From Xanthomonas vasicola (GTDB lineage: Bacteria; Pseudomonadota; Gammaproteobacteria; Xanthomonadales; Xanthomonadaceae): a stretch of DNA of 64,000 nucleotides. A program made the position numbers and the translations under genes. Under the pieces are notes generated by a model. The model had not been told where the DNA came from and made no database searches. It worked only from the letters and a program-made list of their open reading frames with translations. This document shows positions 53,059 through 62,314 of the stretch, one piece after another. The stretch is from contig NZ_JSBW02000042.1 in the NCBI RefSeq assembly GCF_000772705.2, positions 1 through 64,000 of the forward strand. The letters run 5' to 3'. How positions within the stretch are numbered: the first letter of the stretch is position 1; each line of letters opens with the position of its first letter.

Positions 53059-53086
53059 CCAAATCTAAACCTGCAAGGACACATGG

Positions 53087-53611
53087 ATGTCGAATACTGA
53101 TGGACGTGAGCCACCCACGCTGTATCTGACCCCCGCACACGGCGATGTGTGGCGCGAGGACGATGTACTGGTGTGCACGCCGGGCGCGAATCTGCCGCCG
53201 CGTTGCATCAAGTGCAATGCGCCGACCGACATGCCATCGCGTCGCTACATCTTTCATTGGCATCACCCGGTGATCTACCTGGCGTTGCTGATGGGGGTGC
53301 TGCCGTATGTGATTCTGGCCATCGTGTTGCGCAAGCGCAGCGCGCATGTGTTGACGCTGTGCGCGCACCACGAGCAACGCCGCGTGCGCTATGTGGCCAT
53401 CACGATGGCATCGGTGCTTGCCTTGCTGGTGTGCGGTCTGTCGTTGCAGAGTGAGCTGCGCTGGGTGATCGGCGCCGGCGTGATGGCGGTGATGCTCGTG
53501 GTCGGCAGGCTCGGTGCGCGGGTGCTGTCGGTACAGTCGATCGATCACCAGCAGGCACGCTATCTCGGGGCTTGCGACGACTTCTTGCGGGCGTTGCCGG
53601 CCGCGCCATAG
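53087..53611 (+). CDS. Membrane protein with N-terminal Cys-pair motif, hypothetical
   Basis: 174 residues, ATG 53087 preceded by AAGGA. A short soluble N-terminus contains RCIKCNAPTD, a CxxC knuckle that could bind zinc together with the later LCAHHEQ. Three to four hydrophobic helices follow (VIYLALLMGVLPYVILAIVL; YVAITMASVLALLVCGL; VIGAGVMAVMLVVG). The C-terminus is soluble and ends RYLGACDDFLRALPAAP. No family is recognised. It is a single gene; a repeat hairpin separates it from fadI. Confidence 0.75.
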   Translation: MSNTDGREPPTLYLTPAHGDVWREDDVLVCTPGANLPPRCIKCNAPTDMPSRRYIFHWHHPVIYLALLMGVLPYVILAIVLRKRSAHVLTLCAHHEQRRVRYVAITMASVLALLVCGLSLQSELRWVIGAGVMAVMLVVGRLGARVLSVQSIDHQQARYLGACDDFLRALPAAP

Positions 53612-53896
53612 TTGCTGCGGATTCGATCCAGATCGCGCATCACCAGAACCATGTAAAAGGGCCGCATGGGCCGAGTGTTCACCGCTCAGTGCACAACGAA
53701 TACGGAAGTGCCCAAGCTGTCACGATACGCAGTGGATGAGTTGCGGCGTCTTCTCGAGGCGACGCCCAAGGCTGTGAGCGGCGATATGCCAAGCGCAATT
53801 TCGTCGATGAACTGCATACCTGCATGACGCGCATTGGCAAGCGTTGTCAGCCAAACAGGTGCGGCGTAAGCGAACCGCATACCGCCGCTGTTTCGA

Positions 53897-55162
53897 TTAC
53901 AGAATGCGATCGTCCGATGCATGCGGATCGGCGGGCTGAGTGTCATCCGTCGCCATGATCGGCGCGCACACGGACTGCTGCGGCATGCCGTCGTGCACCG
54001 GTTCGCCGCGCGCAGCGCGCAAGGCATTGGCGTAGCAATGCTGGGCCGACAGCAGATCGCCTGATGCGGCAAAACCGCGTCCCAGCTCTTCCCAGGCTTC
54101 GCTACCGGCGCCGTTGGCGATCGCGCGATGCAGGAATTCTTCGGCCTGCGACCACTGCTGTTGATGACGTGCGAGCCGCGCCAGGGTTAGCAGCAGGCCC
54201 GGACTATCCGGGTATTGAGTCAACCAGCGCTGCGCACTAGCGCGGCGCGAATCGTATTTTTCCAGCGGCAGCACGCCGTACAGTCGCACCAGCGATTCGT
54301 CCCATTGCGCGTCCAGCGCCTGCTCCAGGCTATGCACGGCCGCATCGTCCCAATGCAGTACGGCCGCGCGCTGCGCGTAGGCGCCGACCACCGCTGGCGT
54401 GGTGCGCAATGCTTTAGCCAATGCTTCCCAGCGCTCGGCCAGCGCATTGGCGTCGCTGGCCTGCAACAGGGTCTGCTCGGCCAGCGTCGCTTCCAGCGTG
54501 CTGTAGGCATCGGGCGCCAACACCGCCTGCTGACGCAGGGCGCCAAGCTGGCCGTAGGCTTCGTCGGCGCGGCCGATCTGGGTCAGTGCATGCGTGCGCA
54601 GCAGTAGTCCGCGTGCCGGTAGCGGCTGCGCGTTGGCGCTATCGAGCGCATTGATCGCTTCCACCGGGCGCTGGCGTGCCAGATGCCGCTCGCCCTGCAG
54701 CAGTGCATAGGCGGTGGGATCGCGCTCGGCCAGTTGCTGTGCAAGTGCAGTCGCGGCCGCGTCATCGCCGCGCGCATCGGCCACCCGCACCGCCGCGGCC
54801 AGGGCAATGTCGCTCACTTCATCGTCTTCGCTGGCACTGACCAGCAGCCGCTCGGCACGCTGCCATTGGCCATGATCGGCAGCGCGCAGGCCTTCGATCA
54901 AACGCGCACGGCCCTTCTTGCGGCGGTATTTGCCCCACACGCGAAATGGCAGGCTGATCAACGTCCATAGCAGCCACAGCACCAGCAAGGCGATCAGCAG
55001 CATCAACAGCGCTTGCGGCATGGCGGCGTGGTAGTCGTTGCCACCTACGCTGACCACCACGTTGCCCAGGTCGTAGCTGTTTTGGTGCGATAGCCACTGC
55101 GCACCAAGCACGCCCAGCGCCACGGCAACCAGCAGAATCAAGACGGTACGCAAGACTTTCAT
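53897..55162 (-). CDS. hemY: HemY-type inner membrane protein of the heme locus
   Basis: 421 residues. The N-terminal HemY_N domain has two membrane helices (VLILLVAVALGVLGAQWLSH; LLMLLIALLVLWLLWTLISLP) followed by a large TPR-rich periplasmic or cytoplasmic part (ALLQGERHLARQRPVEAINA; SQAEEFLHRAIANGAGSEAW). This proteobacterial HemY is distinct from the protoporphyrinogen oxidase of the same name; its function is not settled. The start overlaps the hemX stop (55159-55162), so the two are coupled. It is the last gene of hemD-hemX-hemY. Confidence 0.93.
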   Translation of the reverse strand: MKVLRTVLILLVAVALGVLGAQWLSHQNSYDLGNVVVSVGGNDYHAAMPQALLMLLIALLVLWLLWTLISLPFRVWGKYRRKKGRARLIEGLRAADHGQWQRAERLLVSASEDDEVSDIALAAAVRVADARGDDAAATALAQQLAERDPTAYALLQGERHLARQRPVEAINALDSANAQPLPARGLLLRTHALTQIGRADEAYGQLGALRQQAVLAPDAYSTLEATLAEQTLLQASDANALAERWEALAKALRTTPAVVGAYAQRAAVLHWDDAAVHSLEQALDAQWDESLVRLYGVLPLEKYDSRRASAQRWLTQYPDSPGLLLTLARLARHQQQWSQAEEFLHRAIANGAGSEAWEELGRGFAASGDLLSAQHCYANALRAARGEPVHDGMPQQSVCAPIMATDDTQPADPHASDDRIL

Positions 55163-56136
55163 TGGGTGGATATCCCTTCACGCATGGCCTGCAGTTGCAG
55201 CAGGGTGGTGCCCAGTTCCGGCAGGCGCGGACGCAGTGGCGCTTGTTGCAGGCCGCGCAGGCGTTTACGCAGCTGACGACGTTGCGGCGAGTCCGGCCAC
55301 AGCCGGGTGGCCCAGGTATCCACGCGGCGCAGCGATTGTGCGAACCCGACGGCATCGCCGCGTTCTGCGGCTGCACGGGCCAGGCTGATTTCGATTTGCA
55401 AAGCATCGCGCGCGGCATGTCGATCACTGCCGTTGAGCAAGGCATCGCCGCGGCTGGGACGAATCTCCACCAACGGTGACAGCACCTTTTGCCACCATGG
55501 TTGCGCCGCGCCGCTGTCCTGTGCGGTCTGCTCCGGCAGGCGCTGCAGTTCGGCCGCCACGCTGTCCAGGGTCTGGCCGACTTCCGCCTGCGGGCCTGCG
55601 CCGAGACGATCTAGCGCATCGCGTTCCTGCACCAATGCCTGACGCAGATTGAGGTAACCGGGGTCGTCGATGCCGTTGAGCGCGCCGTTGGCCAGCGCAT
55701 ACGCGCGCCGCGCGCCGTCAGCATCGCCGGCGATGCTCAGCCGTTGCTGGCCAAGCCGCAGCAGCAGCTCCACTTCATCCAGACGCAGCGCCTGCGCGCC
55801 GTGACGATTGGGGTCGGCCAGCTTCTGCACGGTGTCTTCGAGCAACGCGCTGCGTTGACTCATGCCCAGCATTTCATCGCGCAGCACACGGTTGGTGGCG
55901 GCCGCATCCTGCAGGCGCTCGTTAGCCAGGCGCTGATCGCGGCGCAGTGTTTCCAGCATTTGCTGGGTGCCATCCCAGCGCTGCTGCTGCGCCTGCTCAG
56001 CCTGCAATTGTGCGGCTTGATAGCTCTGCCATGCGCGCCAGCCCAGGAACAGCGCAACGCCAGCGGCCGCCACGGCCACTGCAAGCAGCAGCCATGCCAA
56101 GGGAAAGCGTCGCATGGGAGCGGGCATTTCGGTCAT
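55159..56136 (-). CDS. hemX: HemX-type membrane protein (uroporphyrin-III C-methyltransferase-like family)
   Basis: 325 residues, family HemX (PF04375), a single-pass inner-membrane protein. The N-terminal helix RFPLAWLLLAVAVAAAGVAL is followed by a long coiled coil (SYQAAQLQAEQAQQQRWDGT) and an alpha-helical C-terminal domain (VELLLRLGQQRLSIAGDADG). The annotation as methyltransferase is historical: no SAM site is visible. It overlaps hemY and lies 103 bp after hemD. A role in organising tetrapyrrole enzymes is suspected. Confidence 0.92.
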   Translation of the reverse strand: MTEMPAPMRRFPLAWLLLAVAVAAAGVALFLGWRAWQSYQAAQLQAEQAQQQRWDGTQQMLETLRRDQRLANERLQDAAATNRVLRDEMLGMSQRSALLEDTVQKLADPNRHGAQALRLDEVELLLRLGQQRLSIAGDADGARRAYALANGALNGIDDPGYLNLRQALVQERDALDRLGAGPQAEVGQTLDSVAAELQRLPEQTAQDSGAAQPWWQKVLSPLVEIRPSRGDALLNGSDRHAARDALQIEISLARAAAERGDAVGFAQSLRRVDTWATRLWPDSPQRRQLRKRLRGLQQAPLRPRLPELGTTLLQLQAMREGISTQ

Positions 56137-56239
56137 TCGGACATCCTCGGGCGGTCATAACCGGCGCAGGCGCCGCAGTCATCTGCCACAGCATGGCGTG
56201 CAGCGGCGGACACTCGCAAGCTGTGCATGACTTCCCAGT

Positions 56240-57016
56240 TCAGCAAGGTCGCGGTGGTGTCACGATCGCTGCCGCAGCAGCGGCAAGCTGCATTGGCAGT
56301 GGACCTTCGGCGCGTATGACATGGATGAAGCCAGCGGCGTGCGCGGCATCCAGCATCCGATCGCTGGACGCGACTACCGGCCGCTGTTGCCATCTCTCAA
56401 TCAGTGCAGCAGGCAGCTGTTGCAGGACCAGCGTCAGTGCTTCGGCACTGCTCAATGCCAGCACGCTGCGCGGCAATGCGTGCGCGAAGGACTGGATGGC
56501 GAACGCGCGCAAGCGCAGCGGGATGCGTTGATAAACATCGACACGCACAATGCGCGCACCGCGCTGTTCCAGCGTTGGCGCCAGCACGCCGCGTCCGCCG
56601 GGTGCGGTGATCAGCCCGACGGCCTGCAGCGGCGCCTGCAGCAGCGGCAGCGCGAGCAGGCCTTCGCTATCCATGCGCGTCGGGCGCACCACAGTGTCGA
56701 TGCCGCAAGTCTGCAATGCGCGCGCAGTGCCATCGCCTACGCTCATCCAGTGCGCCTGCGCCGGGCGCTGCAGCGGCGCCAGCCGATGCGCCGCGTGCAC
56801 GGCCGCCGGGCTGGTGAACACTGCAATCGGTGCTGCCAACGCCTGCTGCAGCGCGTCCCGCACCTGTGCGGTGTCGTTGGTCTGCAAACGCCACGGCGAC
56901 AGCGCGAGCACGCGCCCGCCATGCCGGGCAACTGCCCGCCGTAGCGGCGCGTGTTCGCCGCCGGGGCGCAGCGAAATCAGGGTCCAGGCAGCATCGGGAT
57001 GGGCAAGGCCGGTCAT
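56240..57016 (-). CDS. hemD: Uroporphyrinogen-III synthase
   Basis: 258 residues from ATG 57016; GTG 57043 would add nine residues. The enzyme cyclises hydroxymethylbilane with inversion of ring D. The two-lobe HemD pattern is visible: AVFTSPAAVHAAHRL, WMSVGDGTARALQTCGID and VGLITAPGGRGVLAPTLEQR, with VLALSSAEALTLVLQQL near the end. HemD proteins are poorly conserved, so the call also rests on the adjacent hemX-hemY. hemC is not seen upstream within the window. Confidence 0.9.
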   Translation of the reverse strand: MTGLAHPDAAWTLISLRPGGEHAPLRRAVARHGGRVLALSPWRLQTNDTAQVRDALQQALAAPIAVFTSPAAVHAAHRLAPLQRPAQAHWMSVGDGTARALQTCGIDTVVRPTRMDSEGLLALPLLQAPLQAVGLITAPGGRGVLAPTLEQRGARIVRVDVYQRIPLRLRAFAIQSFAHALPRSVLALSSAEALTLVLQQLPAALIERWQQRPVVASSDRMLDAAHAAGFIHVIRAEGPLPMQLAAAAAAIVTPPRPC

Positions 57017-57218
57017 GGCGTGATTATGCGAGAGCGCTGACACCTGCGGCGCACTGTCGCCGCATCCAGGTGTGCCAGTGCGAATCGATGGCGAAGTGTA
57101 GGCAGCGGGAGCGATGTTTTGGCTCCCTGACTGGCGCCATTCGTCTCAGTCCAGAACCTATTGCAACCGCTGGGAATCCCGTCACGATCCTGGCCTGCAA
57201 CCGTGCTGGAGTGGCGTC

Positions 57219-58028
57219 GTGATCAAGTCCTACCTTATCAATATGCAGCGCAGCAGCGACCGGCTACAGGCCATGTCGGCGCGCTTCGATATGCTGGGCC
57301 TGCCGTTCGAGCGCATTGCAGCGGTGGATGGCGCCACGTTGACGGCCGAGCAGATCGCCGACTTCATACGCGAGCGCCCATTGGAAGGATCGGGCGATGC
57401 CTTCAGCACGGGCCCGCGCACGTGGACCGCATCCAACATCGGCTGCTTTCTCAGTCACCAGGCCGCGTGGCGCATTGCGGCCGACTCCGCTGACGCCTAT
57501 ACCGCAATTTTCGAAGACGACATGCATCTGTCCGATGCGCTGCCGACGCTGTTGCGCAGTACCGATTGGCTACCGGGTGGCAATAGCATCGTGCGCCTGG
57601 AGCCGTCCTATAACCGCATCAAGCTCGATGCCAAGGTTGCCGACGTCGCCGGGCGCCAACTGCGCCTGGTGCGCCCATCGACGTATCAACATTGCTGGCC
57701 GGTATGCGCAGGTGCGTTGATCATCAGCAGGGATGCCGCACGATTGTTGCTGGCTGCGCAGGCCCGCTGGCACACCATGGCCGATATATTTTTGTTCGGA
57801 TGGAACGAGTCGCCAGTCGCGCACCAGCTGTCCACGTATCAACTCTCGCCGGCGGCTTGTATCCAGGACAAGTTCTTCCATACGGCGGCCGAAGACATCG
57901 TGTTCACCAGCACGATCGATGCGCCGCTGACACACGCGCAGAAGCAGCGCAGCACGCATTGGAAAGCAAAGGCCACCGCGTTGCTGCGGGTGGTGCAGGG
58001 CTATCGCAAGGTTGTGTTTGCGCCTTAG
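57219..58028 (+). CDS. Glycosyltransferase family 25 (LPS-type)
   Basis: 269 residues from GTG 57219, preceded by a GGAG ribosome site. A GT25 domain begins VIKSYLINMQRSSDRLQAMS. The metal-binding Asp residues lie in YTAIFEDDMHLSD, and the substrate region is TASNIGCFLSHQAAWRIA. Family members add galactose or glucose to lipooligosaccharide, so a surface glycan substrate is likely. There is no membrane segment. It is an isolated gene, divergent from hemD, with no other glycan gene nearby. Confidence 0.92.
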   Translation: MIKSYLINMQRSSDRLQAMSARFDMLGLPFERIAAVDGATLTAEQIADFIRERPLEGSGDAFSTGPRTWTASNIGCFLSHQAAWRIAADSADAYTAIFEDDMHLSDALPTLLRSTDWLPGGNSIVRLEPSYNRIKLDAKVADVAGRQLRLVRPSTYQHCWPVCAGALIISRDAARLLLAAQARWHTMADIFLFGWNESPVAHQLSTYQLSPAACIQDKFFHTAAEDIVFTSTIDAPLTHAQKQRSTHWKAKATALLRVVQGYRKVVFAP

Positions 58029-58297
58029 CGCGGGGGCCGATGGTTGCGATGTCGACCGGCGGGCATGTGGTCGGCATGGCTTGTTGATTGAGCTTGCAGT
58101 ACAACGTTGCGCGCCATTCGGCCGGGCATGAAGTTTCGGTCGATCTGTTGCATGCAACTTCCAAGCGAAGCTAGCCCGTGCGTCGCGTGCGGCGATGACT
58201 TGATTCACCATGCGGTACCGCATGTCACGCAGTGCACAACACGCCCGCAGAACATTGCGGCATGATGCCGCCCTTCGCCGTCTTTCAGTCTTTGCCG

Positions 58298-58768
58298 ATG
58301 ACTCCTTCGTGCACGCTCGCATCCGCCCTGCAGTCACTGCAGTCGCAGTTCATCGCCATGCCACCGGTGCTGTCGATGGGCATCGCCGTCGATGGGTTGC
58401 ACGAGGGTGCGCTGCGCTTGCGCGCGCCGCTGCAGGCCAACGTCAACGACAAGGCCAATGCGTTCGGCGGCAGCCTGGCCTCGCTGATGACGCTGGCCAG
58501 CTGGGGCTGGCTGACCCTGCAACTGCAATTGGCCGGGCACAGTGCCGATGTCTACGTCGCCGACAGCCAACTGCGCTATGTCGCGCCGGTCTACGAAGAC
58601 CTGGTGGCCAATGCCGAGCCATCCGAGTTGGGCAGTTGGGAGACGTTTCTGGCGACCTTCCGGCAGCGCGGCAAGGCGCGCATCGGCATGCGCGCGCAGA
58701 TCGCGCTGGGCTCGGGCGCCGCTGCGGCCACGTTGAGCGGGCGTTTCGTGGCGTTTCCAAAGCGGTAG
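58298..58768 (+). CDS. Putative thioesterase (YiiD C-terminal domain type)
   Basis: 156 residues from ATG 58298 (58262 and 58232 are alternatives). A hotdog-like fold is evident: MPPVLSMGIAVDGLHEGALR, LQANVNDKANAFGGSLASLM with the family's NxxxTxFGGS-like motif, and YVADSQLRYVAPVYEDLVAN. E. coli YiiD fuses this domain to an acetyltransferase; here it stands alone. It lies 28 bp before a small exported protein and likely shares its transcript. Confidence 0.85.
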   Translation: MTPSCTLASALQSLQSQFIAMPPVLSMGIAVDGLHEGALRLRAPLQANVNDKANAFGGSLASLMTLASWGWLTLQLQLAGHSADVYVADSQLRYVAPVYEDLVANAEPSELGSWETFLATFRQRGKARIGMRAQIALGSGAAAATLSGRFVAFPKR

Positions 58769-58796
58769 GATGCGCGCTGGATCAGGGGGAATACGC

Positions 58797-59219
58797 ATGC
58801 GTGCAGTCTTCACAATGGTCGTCCTGCTCGGGCTGGCAATGCTGAGCGGGGTGGTCAATGCCGGCAGCCGCGCGCAGGCGCGCGCGCTGGAAACCACCCA
58901 GGCCGCCTACACGGCCGCCGTGCGCTGGAACGACTTCGACGCCGCGCAGGGCTTCGTTGAGCCGGCGTATGCCCAGGCGCATCCGCTCAGCGACCTGGAA
59001 CGGTCGCGCTACGAGCAGATCCAGATCTCCGGCTACCGCGAGGTGCGCGTGGGCCAAGACTCCAACGGCGACCTGCGCCGCGAGGTCGAAGTGCGGGTGA
59101 TCAACCGCAATACCCAGGCCGAACGGCTGGTGCGCAGCATCGAGATCTGGCGCTGGAATCCCGAGCAGAAGCGCTGGTGGCTAGCCAGCGGCCTGCCCGA
59201 TTTGTGGAAAGGCCAGTAG
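58797..59219 (+). CDS. Small exported hypothetical protein
   Basis: 140 residues from ATG 58797 with AGGGGGA seven bases upstream. The signal peptide is MRAVFTMVVLLGLAMLSGVV, cut near VNA. The mature part is a compact mixed fold (YTAAVRWNDFDAAQGFVEPA; YEQIQISGYREVRVGQDSNG; SIEIWRWNPEQKRWWLASGL) reminiscent of SnoaL/NTF2-like proteins. The function is unknown. It ends shortly before the rhodanese gene. Confidence 0.78.
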   Translation: MRAVFTMVVLLGLAMLSGVVNAGSRAQARALETTQAAYTAAVRWNDFDAAQGFVEPAYAQAHPLSDLERSRYEQIQISGYREVRVGQDSNGDLRREVEVRVINRNTQAERLVRSIEIWRWNPEQKRWWLASGLPDLWKGQ

Positions 59220-59294
59220 TCCGGCCCCTGCGCGCTGGGCCTCGCGTGCGCCAGCTGTGCGACAATTCCCGCCCGCTCGACTGACCCTGACCCC

Positions 59295-59729
59295 GTGAAT
59301 TTCGAAGAGCTGCAGGCCTTTGTCGGCCGCAACCCCATGTTGTCGCTGGCCCTGGTGGGCCTGACCATCGCGCTGATCGTCACCGAGGTCGCGCGTCTGT
59401 TCCGCGGCTATCGCGCGCTCACGCCGGCCCAGCTGACCCGTCTGATCAACAGCGACAACGCGCTGGTGATCGATCTGTCGCCGACCGCCGATTTCGAAAA
59501 AGGCCACATCGCCGGCAGCCGGAATGTGGCATTGGCCAAGTTCGACCCGGCCAGCAAGCTGCTGGCCAACGCCAAGGCCTTGCCTGTGGTGGTGGTCTGC
59601 CGTAGTGGCACCACCTCCGCTGGTGCAGCCAAGACGCTGAAGAAAGCCGGCTTCGAGCAGGTGTACTGGCTCGAAGGCGGCGTCGCCGCCTGGCAGATGG
59701 CCGAGCTGCCACTGATCAAGGGCCGCTGA
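59295..59729 (+). CDS. Membrane-anchored rhodanese-like protein (YibN-like)
   Basis: 144 residues from GTG 59295. One N-terminal membrane helix (MLSLALVGLTIALIVTEVAR) precedes a rhodanese domain with the active Cys in VVVCRSGTTSAGAA and the family end WLEGGVAAWQMAELPL. The same gene precedes secB in E. coli (yibN-grxC-secB-gpsA). Here grxC is absent from that position. The sulfur acceptor or target is unknown. Confidence 0.9.
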   Translation: MNFEELQAFVGRNPMLSLALVGLTIALIVTEVARLFRGYRALTPAQLTRLINSDNALVIDLSPTADFEKGHIAGSRNVALAKFDPASKLLANAKALPVVVVCRSGTTSAGAAKTLKKAGFEQVYWLEGGVAAWQMAELPLIKGR

Positions 59730-59838
59730 TCCGCCTTGTGCGGCGCCCGCCAAGCCCCCATTGCTGGCGTGAGAGACTCGCACTTTCACGTCTGCATCAC
59801 TCAACGCTGCATCCACCGAACCGTTTCTGGAGTTAGGA

Positions 59839-60351
59839 ATGTCCGACGAAATCCTCAACGGCGCCGCTGCGCCGGCCGACGCCGCTGCTGGCCCCGCCTT
59901 CACCATCGAAAAGATTTACGTCAAGGACGTGTCCTTCGAATCGCCGAACGCACCGGCCGTCTTCAATGACGCCAACCAGCCCGAGCTGCAGCTGAACCTC
60001 AATCAGAAGGTCCAGCGCCTCAACGACAACGCCTTTGAAGTGGTGCTGGCCGTGACCCTGACCTGCACCGCCGGTGGCAAGACCGCCTACGTGGCCGAAG
60101 TGCAGCAGGCCGGCGTGTTTGGCCTGGTTGGCCTGGAGCCGCAGGCGATCGACGTGCTGCTCGGCACCCAGTGCCCGAACATCCTGTTCCCGTACGTGCG
60201 TACGCTGGTCAGCGACCTGATTCAGGCCGGCGGCTTCCCGCCGTTCTACCTGCAGCCGATCAACTTTGAAGCCCTGTATGCAGAAACCCTGCGCCAGCGC
60301 CAGAACGAAGGCACCTCGCTGGCCGATTCCGAGCCGGCTGGCAACGCCTAA
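59839..60351 (+). CDS. secB: Protein-export chaperone SecB
   Basis: 170-residue tetrameric export chaperone that delivers unfolded precursors to SecA. Family core: [40 protein letters not shown] and the conserved [23 protein letters not shown]. Longer than E. coli SecB (155) by N- and C-terminal acidic extensions. It is immediately upstream of gpsA (14 bp), the classic order. Confidence 0.97.
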   Translation: MSDEILNGAAAPADAAAGPAFTIEKIYVKDVSFESPNAPAVFNDANQPELQLNLNQKVQRLNDNAFEVVLAVTLTCTAGGKTAYVAEVQQAGVFGLVGLEPQAIDVLLGTQCPNILFPYVRTLVSDLIQAGGFPPFYLQPINFEALYAETLRQRQNEGTSLADSEPAGNA

Positions 60352-60365
60352 GCCTTATTGCGCCG

Positions 60366-61391
60366 ATGAGCGATTCGACCCACAAGATCGCCGTTCTCGG
60401 CGCCGGTTCCTGGGGCACGGCCCTGGCCGCGCTGCTCGCCAGACACGGTCACCCGACCGTGCTCTGGGGCCGCGATGCGGCGATGGTGGACACCATCGAC
60501 CGCACCCATGAGAACGCGCGTTATCTGCCGGGCATTCCACTGCCCGACAGCCTGCGTGCCACCACCGACCTGCAGGCAGCCGTCGCTGACGCCACCTGGA
60601 TTCTGGTAGTGGTGCCCTCGCATGCGTTTACCGAGACCATTCGGCTGATCGCAACGCTGCGCCCAGCGGGTGCCGGCGTTGCCTGGGCAACCAAAGGTTT
60701 CGAACCCGGTTCCGGGCGGTTTCTGCATGAAGTGGCGCGCGCCATCCTCGGCCCCAGCGTTCCGCTGGCCGTGGTGACCGGGCCCTCTTTCGCCAAGGAA
60801 GTCACGCTCGGCCTGCCGACCGCCATCACCGTGCACGGCGACGATGCGAGATTTGCACAAGTGGTCGCCGACGCGATGCATGGCCCCACCTTCCGCGCCT
60901 ACACCGGCGACGACATGGTGGGCGCCGAGCTGGGCGGTGCGATGAAAAACGTACTGGCTGTGGCCACCGGCGTGGCCGATGGCATGCAGCTTGGTCTCAA
61001 TGCACGCGCCGGTTTGATCACGCGTGGCTTGAACGAGATGCTGCGTCTGGCAGCAGCGATCGGCGCACGTCCGGAAACCCTGATGGGTCTGGCCGGTTTG
61101 GGCGATCTGGTGCTTACCTGCACCGGCGATTTGTCGCGCAACCGTCGCCTGGGCCTGGCGTTGGGGCGTGGGCAGAGCTTGAACGATGCGATCCGCGAGA
61201 TTGGCCAGGTGGTCGAATCAGTGCAGACGGCCGATGAGGTCATGCGCCAGGCCGAACACCACGGCATCGAGCTACCGATCTCCAACGCCGTGCGTGCGGT
61301 ATTGCATGGCGAAATCACCCCGGAAGCAGGCTTGAAGGAATTGCTGGCACGCGAGCGCAAGCCCGAGTATCCGCAGACCTTGTTTACCTGA
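60366..61391 (+). CDS. gpsA: Glycerol-3-phosphate dehydrogenase [NAD(P)+]
   Basis: 341 residues; makes sn-glycerol-3-phosphate from dihydroxyacetone phosphate for phospholipid synthesis. The NAD(P) motif [20 protein letters not shown] (GxGxWG) is N-terminal. The active-site Lys region [40 protein letters not shown] and the C-terminal [12 protein letters not shown] are conserved. It is the last gene of rhodanese-secB-gpsA and is followed by a strong terminator at 61433. Confidence 0.98.
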   Translation: MSDSTHKIAVLGAGSWGTALAALLARHGHPTVLWGRDAAMVDTIDRTHENARYLPGIPLPDSLRATTDLQAAVADATWILVVVPSHAFTETIRLIATLRPAGAGVAWATKGFEPGSGRFLHEVARAILGPSVPLAVVTGPSFAKEVTLGLPTAITVHGDDARFAQVVADAMHGPTFRAYTGDDMVGAELGGAMKNVLAVATGVADGMQLGLNARAGLITRGLNEMLRLAAAIGARPETLMGLAGLGDLVLTCTGDLSRNRRLGLALGRGQSLNDAIREIGQVVESVQTADEVMRQAEHHGIELPISNAVRAVLHGEITPEAGLKELLARERKPEYPQTLFT

Positions 61392-61432
61392 CGACGGGGC
61401 GGCACTTGGGTGCCCATCGCGAAGATGCATAA

Positions 61433-61461
61433 CAAAACGCCCGGCAATGCCGGGCGTTTTG
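61433..61461 (+). terminator. Intrinsic terminator after gpsA
   Basis: A perfect 13-bp stem (CAAAACGCCCGGC at 61433-61445; GCCGGGCGTTTTG at 61449-61461) has an AAT loop and a TTTT within the 3' arm. It lies 41 bp after the gpsA stop. Together with 61641-61670 it accounts for the structure in the 326-bp gap 61392-61717; no gene is seen there. Confidence 0.93.
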
Positions 61462-61640
61462 TTGATGGGCTGCTGTGCGGCGCATGGGGGAGCCTGGGCG
61501 GATCAAGTGTCAGGCACTGGTACGCACCCAACGCGAACGCGGCCACGTCCTCGTGGTGGTGCATCGTTGGCGAGGATTCCCCGTGCAAAAACGCCGCGGT
61601 GCGTGGCGTGTGCTTACAAACCGCCAACCGATCGCCCAAA

Positions 61641-61670
61641 AGAAAAAAGCCCGGTCGGGGGACCGGGCTT
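61641..61670 (-). terminator. Intrinsic terminator of the ax21 gene
   Basis: On the minus strand a 10-bp perfect stem (AAGCCCGGTC / GACCGGGCTT) with a four-base loop is followed by a T tract (the A run at 61643-61648 on the plus strand). It lies 47 bp downstream of the ax21 stop. Confidence 0.92.
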
Positions 61671-61717
61671 CCAATGCAACGCGGGAGAGAGAGTCGCGCT
61701 GCAGTTAGACGTGCGGC

Positions 61718-62314
61718 TTACCAGCTGAAGCGCGGGCCGACCGACCATTCCTTGTTGCCGTCGCCATCCATACGGATGTCGCCGTTGATGCCCCAGTTCT
61801 GGTTCAACTTCACCTGGGCGCCAAGGCGGCCGTAGAAGTTGTCACCGATGTCGATGCCACGCTTCTTGGAGAAGTCTTCGTAACCAGCCAGTGCATAGAC
61901 TTCGAAGTGCTCGCCGAAGGCATTGCGCAGACCGGCTTCAACGCTGTAGCCGTCGAAGCTGACGTTCGGGGTGTCCAGGTCCAGCTTGCGGTATGCAACG
62001 CGGGCAACGAAGTCCGTGCTGGTGGCGATTTCGTGGTTATAGCCCACGCCAACGCCCCACTGCTGGAAGTCGGAGTTGGTGTTTTCGAACAGGTTGTCGT
62101 TGTCGTCAGCGTTCTGCTTGCTGTAATCGCCGAACACGTGGAAGTTCGGAGCAACGGCATAGGATGCCTTCACGCCCCAGCCGTCCGCATCGCGGCCGTC
62201 GGTCGGAGTGCGCACGTAGTCGCCTTCGACGAAGTTGTAGGAGAGGTTTTCAGCAGCCGAAGCCGCAAACGGCAGAGCTGCGAGAAGGCCGAGGGCCAGC
62301 AAAGAAGTCTTCAT
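61718..62314 (-). CDS. ax21: Ax21-type outer membrane beta-barrel protein
   Basis: 198-residue outer-membrane protein of the OmpX/Ail-like small barrel class. The signal peptide ends LPFAASA; the mature start AENLSYNFVEGDYVRTP is the sequence known as the Ax21 peptide. The barrel has alternating aromatic strands (FHVFGDYSKQNADDNDN; FEVYALAGYEDFSKKRG) and the aromatic tail SVGPRFSW. It is found in outer-membrane vesicles and affects motility and biofilm in Xanthomonas. The claim that it is the XA21 ligand has been retracted. Regulatory signals lie in the divergent 358-bp gap. Its own terminator lies downstream. Confidence 0.95.
   Translation of the reverse strand: MKTSLLALGLLAALPFAASAAENLSYNFVEGDYVRTPTDGRDADGWGVKASYAVAPNFHVFGDYSKQNADDNDNLFENTNSDFQQWGVGVGYNHEIATSTDFVARVAYRKLDLDTPNVSFDGYSVEAGLRNAFGEHFEVYALAGYEDFSKKRGIDIGDNFYGRLGAQVKLNQNWGINGDIRMDGDGNKEWSVGPRFSW

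Noticed and set aside
53612-53896. A minus-strand open frame (53686-54072) between the membrane protein and hemY
   Set aside because: It overlaps the 3' end of hemY, has no ribosome site, and its residues are Ser/Arg-rich like a shadow. A resemblance to decayed transposase sequence was considered but could not be supported.
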